Below are positions 1 through 6,992 of a stretch of DNA of 64,000 nt, piece by piece. The notes below the pieces were generated by a model, which made no database searches, was not told where the DNA came from, and saw only the letters and a list, made by a program, of their open reading frames with translations. Both the position numbers and the translations under genes were made by a program. Source of the stretch: Prosthecobacter fusiformis (GTDB lineage Bacteria; Verrucomicrobiota; Verrucomicrobiia; Verrucomicrobiales; Verrucomicrobiaceae). The stretch covers positions 1 to 64,000 of the forward strand of contig NZ_SOCA01000003.1 of assembly GCF_004364345.1 (NCBI RefSeq), in the 5' to 3' direction. How positions within the stretch are numbered: position 1 is the first letter of the stretch; each line of letters begins with the position of its first letter.

Positions 1-244
1 CCGCCCGCCCGAGCCAAACCGGCTGTCCATAACAATGCAAAGCATGGCGATGAACGAAACGGAATTGAACATACAAGGGTAAACGAAGTGCAGCCCTGGG
101 GCGGTAACACCCCGCGCATACCTCCGCCATAGAGCCCTGAAAGGGCGGGACACTCCACGTCCTTCGCAGAAAGAGCCTGCGAACCTACAGTCGTGTCGAG
201 GAGGCAGCAAAGGGTGGCATTGTGAGTATAGCTTTGGGGATGCA
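1..244. other. Intergenic edge region with REP-like hairpin
   Basis: No coding region is supported here. Positions 134-146 form a perfect hairpin (GCCCT-GAA-AGGGC). It is followed by a GGGACACTCC stretch that resembles the GGACA-GGAG-TGTCC palindromes near 57.9 and 58.1 kb. The hairpin lies just past the 3' end of the minus-strand ADP-ribosylglycohydrolase gene. It lacks a U-tract, so it is more likely a degenerate palindromic repeat than an intrinsic terminator. Confidence 0.35.
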
Positions 245-1162
245 TCACAAGTTTAGATCCAGAGGTTCACGGGCCTTGAGCCAATTCTCCGGTATGCCAT
301 TTCGCCCAACAAAAAGGGCCACAATGCCTCCGACAATGGCGCAATTGGTATCACAATCTCCGTCTCCTTCGAGAGTATTGATCATCGCTTCCTGATAGTC
401 ATCGAGATGCCTTGCCGCGCACCAGAGAGCGAACGGGACCGTGTCAGGAGCCGTGACCAGATAACCCGAGCCAAGAAGCCGTGCCGCATATTCAGGTTCC
501 ATTTCCAGAGGAACGACCGATGCCTTTCGGATACCATCAAGGGTTTCTCCTTCTGGAGTCAGCTTCAGCACCGTTTCCCACAGCTTCTCGCGGGCTTCAG
601 ACATTGGCTGACCTTGTGCCTTACAGATAGCTCCGGCGGCGAGCGCCACGGCCACAGTGCCCGCCACCCCCTCAGGGTGTGAGTGAGTGATCAGAGCCGA
701 TGCCCGGCTTTCTGTGATCAGGAGATCCACATCATCTGCAAAGTAAGCTCCCAAAGGAGCCACTCTCATCGCACCCCCATTACCTTTGGAACCACGGCCA
801 TTGAAGGCTGCGACAGATGTCTGTTGCCAAGAATCCCCGGCAAGGATTTGCTCAAGCTGCATCCGTGCTCCTTTGCCATAACCACGACCTGGATCGACCT
901 GATAACGTTCTGCAAAACGATGGGCGAGTGAATCCTGCGAAATGCGTTTCATCTCAGCCAGCTCCTCCACTATAGCCATGGCCATCTGCGTATCATCCGT
1001 ATGCCACCATTTTGGCCCCGGCAGAGCTCCTTCCGCAATAACGCGTCTGGCACCCCGTGCACAGGTTGTTAGCAGCTGCCCCAACGAATCTCCGACGGAG
1101 AGGCCGTCAAGCGATAGCAGGGCTCGCTGAAATCGAGCGGTATGAGTGGATTCTACATTCAT
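245..1162 (-). CDS. ADP-ribosylglycohydrolase (ARH/DraG family)
   Basis: The 305-residue protein has the family hallmarks. GDSLG lies near the N terminus, WWHTDDTQ follows (the TDD metal ligands), and DGDCDTN lies near the C terminus (the DxDTN second metal site). Family members are cytosolic binuclear Mg2+ or Mn2+ enzymes that remove ADP-ribose from proteins or small molecules. The length is normal for the family. It is the last gene of a minus-strand run: NrtR-like regulator, phosphatase, PARG-like, KptA, then this gene, 44 bases after kptA. That context suggests it reverses or processes ADP-ribosyl products made or handled by its neighbours. The substrate (Arg-, Ser- or O-acetyl-ADP-ribose) cannot be read from the sequence. 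Confidence 0.9.
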   Translation of the reverse strand: MNVESTHTARFQRALLSLDGLSVGDSLGQLLTTCARGARRVIAEGALPGPKWWHTDDTQMAMAIVEELAEMKRISQDSLAHRFAERYQVDPGRGYGKGARMQLEQILAGDSWQQTSVAAFNGRGSKGNGGAMRVAPLGAYFADDVDLLITESRASALITHSHPEGVAGTVAVALAAGAICKAQGQPMSEAREKLWETVLKLTPEGETLDGIRKASVVPLEMEPEYAARLLGSGYLVTAPDTVPFALWCAARHLDDYQEAMINTLEGDGDCDTNCAIVGGIVALFVGRNGIPENWLKAREPLDLNL

Positions 1163-1206
1163 AATAATTTAACCAAGTCCGAAGGGGCGAAATAAAGATA
1201 TCCAAG

Positions 1207-1761
1207 TTACGGAAACACAATGAATTCCACCGGCACATGCTCCACCAGCCACACGCCATTCGTGCTTTGGTAAAAGACATATCCCTGCTGATGCATGGCC
1301 TCCGCGTGGACGTGCAGCAGCACCGGGATTCCATGCCGCGCACCCACTTGCAGGGTCACCTGCGTTTCAGCGGAGAGATGTACATGATGACGCTGCATCT
1401 TCAGCAGACCTTTTTCCCGGATGGAGTCTAGAAACCGGGTCGCCGTCCCGTGGTAAAGAACAGTCGGCGGAACCTTGGCCGCATACTCCAGCTCCACCTC
1501 CACAGAGTGACCCTGGCTGGCGCGGATACGGGTGCCATCCGCGCTGAATTCGAAACGCTTCTTTGCATTCGTCTTCACCACATGGTCCAGCTCCTCCAGC
1601 GTAACCGGCCTGCCTGCCGTCGCACATCCGGCCAGCAAGTCGGTCACAGAAACCCAGCCCGCCGAATCCAGCCGCAACCCCGCCCTCTCCGGCTCGTGCC
1701 GCAGCACCAGGCTGAGAAACTTGCTTCTTCGTGTCGTTAGTTCGTCATTCATTTTTTTCAA
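1207..1761 (-). CDS. kptA: RNA 2'-phosphotransferase, KptA/Tpt1 family
   Basis: The 184-residue protein matches KptA/Tpt1 in length and motifs. The N-terminal winged-helix part carries SKFLSLVLRHEPE with the conserved Arg-His pair. It is followed by the KKRFEF segment and the YHGT and HVHLSAE motifs of the ADP-ribosyl-transfer fold. Known members transfer an RNA 2'-phosphate to NAD+, releasing nicotinamide and ADP-ribose 1'',2''-cyclic phosphate. Bacterial homologues often lack an obvious tRNA-splicing substrate and some ADP-ribosylate nucleic-acid ends. It lies 21 bases downstream of the PARG-like gene and upstream of an ADP-ribosylglycohydrolase, so both NAD+-consuming and ADP-ribose-clearing steps are in one operon. 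Confidence 0.93.
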   Translation of the reverse strand: MKKMNDELTTRRSKFLSLVLRHEPERAGLRLDSAGWVSVTDLLAGCATAGRPVTLEELDHVVKTNAKKRFEFSADGTRIRASQGHSVEVELEYAAKVPPTVLYHGTATRFLDSIREKGLLKMQRHHVHLSAETQVTLQVGARHGIPVLLHVHAEAMHQQGYVFYQSTNGVWLVEHVPVEFIVFP

Positions 1762-1782
1762 TCATTCCAATCGTTGCTGAGA

Positions 1783-2826
1783 TCAGTTGCCGTCACTCTT
1801 TCCCCAGGAGAAACCAAGGCCCCCGATCCCCCGGACGATCTCCGAAACTTCTCTTCCGGCACCCCCATTGAGGCCCTCTAAAAAAGCCATCCCCTCCTCG
1901 AAGTCGAAGCGGTTGCGTTCTTCGCCCACGTAAAACACCACCTTCCCCGCTTGGGCCATTCTCGCGGCGAGCACTTGGAGCATGGCCATGAGAACCCGGT
2001 TGCCTCCAAAGGCTCCGCATCCCCACCACCCCGTGTGAATCTCCACTTCCTGCGGCATCAAACCCGCACGTTCCGACTCCTTCACCGCCGCTGAGAAGCC
2101 GGTAAAAGCAGTCTGTAAAATGTCCAAAATCTGACGAGAAGAATAGCGGCCAGACCCTGTCGGGGCTGCCATGGCAATGATATTCGACGACGAGGCGGGC
2201 TTCAGAACCGTCGTCGCCTGAAGGATTCTTTCCCTGTTAGCAACGCCAAACGCATTGCCATACAGAGGACCAGAATTCGTTGCTCCTTCGCCTGGCTTCT
2301 CAGAGAGTCTGAAGAGACGGCCCCACCAGGGACTTTTGCTGGCACCGCTGGACGTACTTGTGAGATCCATGGCGCACACTCTCGGCACATTGGAGATGGT
2401 CACCGGCGTGCTCGCTCCATTTTCCCGCGTCAGCGCAGGATGCCCCTCATGCAGCAAGGCTTCACGCAAAGAGCCGAGCACCGGATGTTCCAGCACCTGC
2501 CATTCATCCTGCGCCATCAGCGCCGATCCATAGGCCGCAAACAGTCTTGGGTCAGCAAAGTTCACATGCCAGCAGCCTGGATCCGACTGCGGATAGGAAT
2601 AAAACCCGGGCCTGCACCGGACGTTGCAGGCGCTGGATTCCAAGGGCCCGGATAAAGGGCTCAACATCCAGCGTGTATAACGCAATGTTCCGTGCACAGG
2701 ACTCCCTTCACGACTGATCCGGTCATAGACGGCTTCTTTGTGAGGATGCTTCCAGACAGGCGGGTGGACGCGTATCAAGTGCTCCGCATCAAAGTCAAGT
2801 TGTTGCAGGATAAGTGGCGAATTCAT
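1783..2826 (-). CDS. PARG-like poly(ADP-ribose) glycohydrolase / macrodomain-related protein
   Basis: The protein has 347 residues. The late motif HTGWWGCGAFGGNR resembles the TGNWGCGxFGG segment of PARG enzymes. The earlier CWHVNFADPRLFAAYG...AQDEWQVLEHP stretch resembles the PARG region where 'VDFAN' precedes the 'QEE' catalytic signature. Here the canonical GGG-X-QEE is changed to a divergent AQDEW, so catalysis is plausible but not proven. Known PARG-like proteins hydrolyse ADP-ribose linkages using a macrodomain fold. The start codon overlaps the stop of a decayed NrtR-like reading frame. The gene precedes kptA and an ARH gene, which supports an ADP-ribose role. Confidence 0.7.
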   Translation of the reverse strand: MNSPLILQQLDFDAEHLIRVHPPVWKHPHKEAVYDRISREGSPVHGTLRYTRWMLSPLSGPLESSACNVRCRPGFYSYPQSDPGCWHVNFADPRLFAAYGSALMAQDEWQVLEHPVLGSLREALLHEGHPALTRENGASTPVTISNVPRVCAMDLTSTSSGASKSPWWGRLFRLSEKPGEGATNSGPLYGNAFGVANRERILQATTVLKPASSSNIIAMAAPTGSGRYSSRQILDILQTAFTGFSAAVKESERAGLMPQEVEIHTGWWGCGAFGGNRVLMAMLQVLAARMAQAGKVVFYVGEERNRFDFEEGMAFLEGLNGGAGREVSEIVRGIGGLGFSWGKSDGN

Positions 2827-2930
2827 AACTCAAACAAAATCCTTTCTTGTTCGGTCTCCTGCCGCTTGGGATCAAAGCAGAAGAGCTGGCGGAACCCTCA
2901 GGAGGGTGCACCCCATTTGCCCCCATAAAA
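2823..2930 (-). pseudogene. Remnant of a second NrtR-type C terminus
   Basis: On the minus strand, positions 2891-2823 encode RQLFCFDPKR...FEL followed by TGA. This aligns with the last residues of the intact NrtR-like gene at 3503-4192 ([10 protein letters not shown]...FEL, TGA). In both cases the terminal TTATGA overlaps the ATG of the next gene. Upstream in the same frame there is a stop. A GANGVH stretch in another frame suggests a frameshift. I read it as the decayed tail of a duplicated Nudix regulator. Confidence 0.6.
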
Positions 2931-2954
2931 TACGCTGTTATTTGTTAGGCCCGT

Positions 2955-3506
2955 TCATTGGTTCACCTTCCAGTTCTGCACAAAGGCGCGTTGCTGCGCC
3001 GTTTCAGGAATGACCGGAAAATGAATGCGCGCATGGGCAGTGAGCTGCTGCAGTTTGCTCAGAGGATCGGTCTCGCCATGCCGGGCCAGCCAGCAGCCAA
3101 TAACCGTGGCCGTGCGACCCTTGCCGCCCCAGCAGTGCACATAGGCAGCTCGGTCCTCCGCCAGCACTTCATCCAGGAGATCCAGCGTAGCAGTCATGTC
3201 GGCGATTCGCGGAATGCCCAGATCACGAATAGGGCTTCGATCCCACGTCACCGGCTCGCCACGGATAGCGCCCAGATCAAACCATTCGGGGGTGTAATCC
3301 GTGAACTTCCGCCGGTTCAGGGGATCCGACTCGTCCTCTTCCATGAGATTGGTGATGTGCGAGATGCCACAATTGAGCAGCGATTCTAGCTTCGCCTTAG
3401 CGACAAAGGGATCTCGATCTCCAGGCAGAAAACCGGCGAGCAGCTTGCCTGGGACAACCCAATAACTGCGGGCAAAAGGAAGATTGGGAGGACGTGGAGG
3501 TTTCAT
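2955..3506 (-). CDS. Cys-based dual-specificity/tyrosine-like phosphatase
   Basis: The 183-residue protein carries the phosphatase P-loop [15 protein letters not shown], matching HCX5R(S/T), about two thirds along. An upstream Asp-rich stretch ([18 protein letters not shown]-type region) could supply the general acid. The size fits the dual-specificity or atypical PTP family. These cytosolic enzymes dephosphorylate proteins, nucleotides or sugar phosphates through a phosphocysteine intermediate. Its start overlaps the stop of the NrtR-like gene by four bases (ATGA), so the two are translationally coupled. Placement upstream of PARG-like, KptA and ARH genes suggests a small ADP-ribose-type phosphate as substrate rather than a protein; this is inference. 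Confidence 0.8.
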   Translation of the reverse strand: MKPPRPPNLPFARSYWVVPGKLLAGFLPGDRDPFVAKAKLESLLNCGISHITNLMEEDESDPLNRRKFTDYTPEWFDLGAIRGEPVTWDRSPIRDLGIPRIADMTATLDLLDEVLAEDRAAYVHCWGGKGRTATVIGCWLARHGETDPLSKLQQLTAHARIHFPVIPETAQQRAFVQNWKVNQ

Positions 3507-4192
3507 AATTCAAAGTGGAATCCCTTCTTCTTCAGTTTCTCATACCGCACGGGATCAAAGCGGAAGAGTTGGGCGGGGCGGTGGGCGCCTTCGCGGTGGG
3601 TTTCATTCAGGGGGAGGAGCAGGCCGTAGCTGAGTACCTTTTTGCGGAAGTTCCGTTTGTCTAAAGGCGTGCCCAAAACGGTCTCATATAGGTGCTGAAG
3701 GTGGCTCAGCGTAAACTTGGGCGGCAGCAACTCAAAGCCGATGGGCTCATAGCGCAGCTTGCCGCGCAGGCGTTGCAGGGCCACTGCCAAAATATCCGCA
3801 TGATCAAAGGCCAGCGCTGGCACCTGGCTCACTGGAAACCACTGCGCATCCGCTGCATCGGTGGTGGCATGGGTGCGGTGATCGGCGGGTTTGGTGAGCG
3901 CATAGTAGGCCACGCTGATCACCCGCTCACGCGGATCGCGGTCCACCCGGCTGAAGGTATAAAGCTGCTCGAGAAAAATCTTGGCCAGGCCCGTCTCTTC
4001 CACCAGCTCACGCCGTGCAGCATCGTCCAGGGTTTCATCCACACGCACAAAGCCGCCCGGCAGCGCCCACTGGCCTTTGAAGGGCTGTAGTCCACGTTCA
4101 ATCAGCAGCACCTTCAGCTCCGTTTCATCAAAGCCAAACACCACACAGTCCACTGTCAACGCAGCGCGCGGGTATTCATAAACATGCTTCAT
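3503..4192 (-). CDS. NrtR-like Nudix-domain transcriptional regulator
   Basis: The N terminus ([11 protein letters not shown]...[21 protein letters not shown]) and Nudix helix ([11 protein letters not shown]) identify a Nudix domain. A C-terminal winged helix (roughly residues 150-229) ends in [17 protein letters not shown], the typical NrtR architecture. NrtR proteins sense ADP-ribose or related NAD metabolites and repress NAD genes. The Nudix box reads [22 protein letters not shown], close to canonical, so hydrolase activity on ADP-ribose-like compounds is possible too. I start it at MKHVYEY because the Nudix fold begins immediately after. A longer frame to 4243 is possible but runs into the putative operator. 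It heads the ADP-ribose operon and is probably autoregulatory. Confidence 0.85.
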   Translation of the reverse strand: MKHVYEYPRAALTVDCVVFGFDETELKVLLIERGLQPFKGQWALPGGFVRVDETLDDAARRELVEETGLAKIFLEQLYTFSRVDRDPRERVISVAYYALTKPADHRTHATTDAADAQWFPVSQVPALAFDHADILAVALQRLRGKLRYEPIGFELLPPKFTLSHLQHLYETVLGTPLDKRNFRKKVLSYGLLLPLNETHREGAHRPAQLFRFDPVRYEKLKKKGFHFEL

Positions 4193-4198
4193 GCTGAT

Positions 4199-4230
4199 TA
4201 TGTAAGTGTAAAAACAACACGATGTAAAGA
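4199..4230. promoter_or_regulatory. Candidate operator/promoter of the NrtR-headed operon
   Basis: Immediately upstream of the regulator start there are three TGTAA words within about 30 bases. There is also a small dyad, GTGTAAAAACAACAC at 4206-4220, with GTGT/ACAC arms. NrtR proteins commonly repress their own operon from sites at this position. The exact NrtR consensus for this phylum is not known to me. Confidence 0.35.
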
Positions 4231-4335
4231 GCAAATTGCACACTGCCCAAAATGACCGCTGTGCAAATAGCCCAATGAACCATAGCCGCTCGTGCAGAAT
4301 GCTCGAATAATGCCATCAACGCGAACTCTTGCAGT

Positions 4336-4367
4336 ATGTAAATATGTTGATAAACAACGCATTACAT
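4336..4367. promoter_or_regulatory. Nested dyad between divergent genes
   Basis: ATGTAA (4336-4341) and TTACAT (4362-4367) form outer arms. TGTT-GATA-AACA (4345-4356) forms an inner dyad centred one base away. This symmetric arrangement in the divergent intergenic space fits a dimeric repressor site, possibly for the NrtR-like regulator or for the small downstream gene. The outer half-sites point the opposite way from BlaI-type TTACA-TGTAA sites. Confidence 0.4.
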
Positions 4368-4452
4368 TTCATCAGAATCCAATGGCACACAGCCTGCATA
4401 GATCTTTGGAGTGCGTTTTCTGACCGCACATAACATCAACCTAACAAAGACT

Positions 4453-4626
4453 ATGAAACTCATCCGCATCCTCACTCTGGCCATCACAGCGACCACCCTG
4501 ACCCTCACTTCCGTGAGCTGCCGGGAAAAAGGACCTGGTGAAAAAATCGGCGACAAAGTGGATGACGCCCTGGACGCACGCCCAGGTGAACCCGTCCGCG
4601 ATGCCGTGGAAAAGGTCACCGAGTAA
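4453..4626 (+). CDS. Small secreted or lipoprotein-like peptide
   Basis: The 57-residue product begins MKLIRILTLAITATTLTLTS, a clear hydrophobic signal segment. VSC follows, an imperfect lipobox because the -3 position is Ser rather than Leu. The mature part (REKGPGEKIGDKVDDALDARPGEPVRDAVEKVTE) is short, charged and predicted helical, reminiscent of entericidin-like small lipoproteins. I do not recognise a named family. The start at 4453 is chosen over the in-frame ATG at 4411 because the signal segment begins there. A strong terminator follows, so it is probably a monocistronic envelope or stress peptide. Confidence 0.6.
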   Translation: MKLIRILTLAITATTLTLTSVSCREKGPGEKIGDKVDDALDARPGEPVRDAVEKVTE

Positions 4627-4637
4627 GCATCCCTGAT

Positions 4638-4685
4638 ACCTGGCCTGCAGATGCCCCCGCATCTGCCTAGGCCAGGTCGTTTTTC
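4638..4685 (+). terminator. Rho-independent terminator
   Basis: A long stem is formed by ACCTGGCC and GCAGATGC pairing with GCATCTGC and GGCCAGGT (4638-4677). It is followed by GT and a run of T at 4680-4684. It ends the transcript of the small lipoprotein-like gene. Confidence 0.85.
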
Positions 4686-4713
4686 AAGTAATCATCTCTA
4701 ATCTTCAAATTTT

Positions 4714-4968
4714 ATGGGCATTCTTTCCTGGATCATTCTCGGCCTCCTCGCTGGTGGCATCGCTAAATTTCTCATGCCAGGCAAGGACCCTGGTGGCTGT
4801 TTCATCACCATCCTTCTGGGCATCGTCGGTGCTGCCGTCGGTGGTTGGATCGGCACCCAGCTTGGTTTCGGTTCCGTGCAGCAGTTTGACCTGCGTGGCC
4901 TCGGCATCGCCATTCTCGGTTCGCTCATTCTCCTGCTGATTTACCGGATGGTCGCAGGCCGCAAATAG
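4714..4968 (+). CDS. GlsB/YeaQ/YmgE-family small membrane protein
   Basis: The 84-residue protein has three hydrophobic segments rich in Gly: SWIILGLLAGGIAKFLMPG, ITILLGIVGAAVGGWIG and LGIAILGSLILLLIYRMV. It also has the GKDPGGCFITILLGIVGA signature of the transglycosylase-associated/GlsB family. These inner-membrane proteins are associated with general stress responses, but their biochemical activity is unknown. The length is typical. It lies alone between a terminator and the glycan enzyme gene, which starts about 45 bases downstream and could share its transcript. Confidence 0.88.
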   Translation: MGILSWIILGLLAGGIAKFLMPGKDPGGCFITILLGIVGAAVGGWIGTQLGFGSVQQFDLRGLGIAILGSLILLLIYRMVAGRK

Positions 4969-5014
4969 ATCATCTCCCGCCGTCCCAAATCACTTGCCAA
5001 ACTTCCTCCCTCTC

Positions 5015-6850
5015 ATGAGCGATCGCAAAGCTGCCCTGCAAAAGATCAAAGTCATTCCTGGCATGGGCTGCATGGTGCAGCCAAAAGGTGCCGCATTCCG
5101 TGTCTGGGCACCACATGCAGACAGCGTGTCGGTGGTAGGCACTTTTAACAAATGGGATCCGCAGGCCTGTCCCATGCAGAGGGAGGAAGGTGGCACTTGG
5201 TTTGCCTTGGTGGAAGAGGCGGAGGAAGGCCAAGGCTACCTTTATCACATTCGCAATGGTGAAAAGGAATTCACCCGGCCGGATCCCCGTGCCCGGTGCA
5301 TGGAAAACTCCATTGGCAATTCACTCGTCTGGAAGTCGCGACGCGATGCTGCCGGTGGCGAATTCACTCCGCCCACCATGGATGAAATGATCATCTATGA
5401 AATGCACATCGGTTCCTTCCATGTGCATGAGGGTGCCGCTCATGGCACCTTTTCCACCGCCATCGAAAAGATGGATTATTTAAAAGACCTCGGTATCAAT
5501 GCCATTGAACTCATGCCCGTGGCGGAATTCGCCGGCGACATGTCCTGGGGTTACAATCCTGCCTGTCCTTACGCCATCGAGTCCGCCTATGGTGGGCCAG
5601 AGGGACTGCTGGCTTTTGTTAAAGCCGCGCATGATCACGGCATCGCCGTCATCATGGATGTCGTTTACAATCACTTCGGCCCTTCAGACCTCGGCCTCTG
5701 GCAGTTCGATGGCTGGTCAGAGAATGAAAAAGGCGGCATCTATTTCTACAATGATCAACGCTCCAGCACCCCTTGGGGGGATACCCGTCCCGACTATGGA
5801 CGCGGCGAGGTCCGCTCTTACATCCGCGACAATGCCATCATGTGGTTTGAAGAATACGGCGTGGACGGCTTGCGCTGGGACATGACCGTCTTCATCCGCA
5901 GCTGTCAGGGAAATCCCGGCCATCCTGATGATGATCTCTCCGAAGGCTGGGGCCTCATGCAATGGGTCAATGACGAAATCCACGCCCATTATCCTCAGGC
6001 CATCACCATTGCTGAAGATCTTCGGGACAGTGAATGGATGGTCAAGGATACCGGGGCTGGTGGAGCTGGATTCCGCAGCCAGTGGAATGCTGATTTTGTC
6101 CATCCCGTGCGTGCCGTCATGATCCAGGCCGAGGACCAGCATCGCAATCTCGAGGCCCTTCAATCCGCCCTCACCTGCTGCTTTGATGGCGATGCCTTCA
6201 AACGTGTCATCTATACCGAATCACACGACGAAGTCGCTAACGGCAAAGCCCGTCTTCCGTCTGAAATCGTTCCTTCAGATGCCAGTGCACTGCCTGCCCG
6301 CCAAAGGGCAAATCTCGGTGCTGTCATGGTCTATACAGCTCCTGGCATTCCTATGATTTTTCAAGGCCAGGAATTCCTCACCGATGAATGGTTCCGTGAC
6401 GATGTACCTCTGGATTGGTCACGCACGGAGGAGTTTCAAGGCGTCGTTCAAATCTATCGCGACCTAGCCAAAATGCGCCGGAACTTTGAAGGCTGCACCG
6501 CAGGTCTCATGGGCCAGAACATTCACGTTCATCATGTTGAGCACGGGCGTAAGGTGCTTGGCTACCGTCGCTGGCGTGAAGGTGGCTCTGGGGATGATGT
6601 CATCGTTATACTAAACCTCGGCCATCAGCCTGCGGATGATATTCGCATCGGCGTCCCCTCCTCCGGCCTTTGGCGCATCCGCTTCCATAGTGATGCCCAG
6701 GTCTATGGAGGAGACCTCGCGGGTCATCCCTGCGTGGATGCCATGGCCACCGAAGGCGATTGGGAAGGACACCCCTTCAGCATCACCCTTGCCCTTGGCA
6801 GCTATGCAGCCGCCGTCCTTTCTCAGGACCCGGGCGAAAAGGCAGCCTAA
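5015..6850 (+). CDS. GlgB-like GH13 alpha-glucan branching or related enzyme with CBM48
   Basis: The N-terminal CBM48-like domain (KGAAFRVWAPHADSVSVVGTFNKW) precedes a GH13 barrel. Catalytic candidates are Asp289 in DGLRWD, Glu334 in IAEDL and Asp405 in ESHDEVANGK, numbered from the ATG at 5015. The SHDEVxxGK motif is characteristic of 1,4-alpha-glucan branching enzymes. At about 611 residues it is shorter than many GlgB proteins, mainly at the N terminus. Branching enzymes cut an alpha-1,4 glucan and re-attach it as an alpha-1,6 branch. Trehalohydrolase-type specificity is a less likely alternative. No other glycogen gene is adjacent. A start seven codons upstream (4994) is also possible; neither has a strong ribosome binding site. 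Confidence 0.8.
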   Translation: MSDRKAALQKIKVIPGMGCMVQPKGAAFRVWAPHADSVSVVGTFNKWDPQACPMQREEGGTWFALVEEAEEGQGYLYHIRNGEKEFTRPDPRARCMENSIGNSLVWKSRRDAAGGEFTPPTMDEMIIYEMHIGSFHVHEGAAHGTFSTAIEKMDYLKDLGINAIELMPVAEFAGDMSWGYNPACPYAIESAYGGPEGLLAFVKAAHDHGIAVIMDVVYNHFGPSDLGLWQFDGWSENEKGGIYFYNDQRSSTPWGDTRPDYGRGEVRSYIRDNAIMWFEEYGVDGLRWDMTVFIRSCQGNPGHPDDDLSEGWGLMQWVNDEIHAHYPQAITIAEDLRDSEWMVKDTGAGGAGFRSQWNADFVHPVRAVMIQAEDQHRNLEALQSALTCCFDGDAFKRVIYTESHDEVANGKARLPSEIVPSDASALPARQRANLGAVMVYTAPGIPMIFQGQEFLTDEWFRDDVPLDWSRTEEFQGVVQIYRDLAKMRRNFEGCTAGLMGQNIHVHHVEHGRKVLGYRRWREGGSGDDVIVILNLGHQPADDIRIGVPSSGLWRIRFHSDAQVYGGDLAGHPCVDAMATEGDWEGHPFSITLALGSYAAAVLSQDPGEKAA

Positions 6851-6992
6851 CCAATGATAGACGGAAAAGGGGCGGTAGATCGCAGGTCGCCTGCACGCCT
6901 CCTTTTCTTGCTGATTCGCAAAGCCGCGAAAATTCTCTGCATAAACTCGCTGTTGCGATGGCCTCGTTGCCTTATCGTAACCAACAAAGTTC

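Noticed and set aside
4336-4367. BlaI-type operator upstream of the small lipoprotein-like gene
   Set aside because: The half-sites face the wrong way (ATGTAA...TTACAT rather than TTACA-N2-TGTAA) and are about 20 bases apart.
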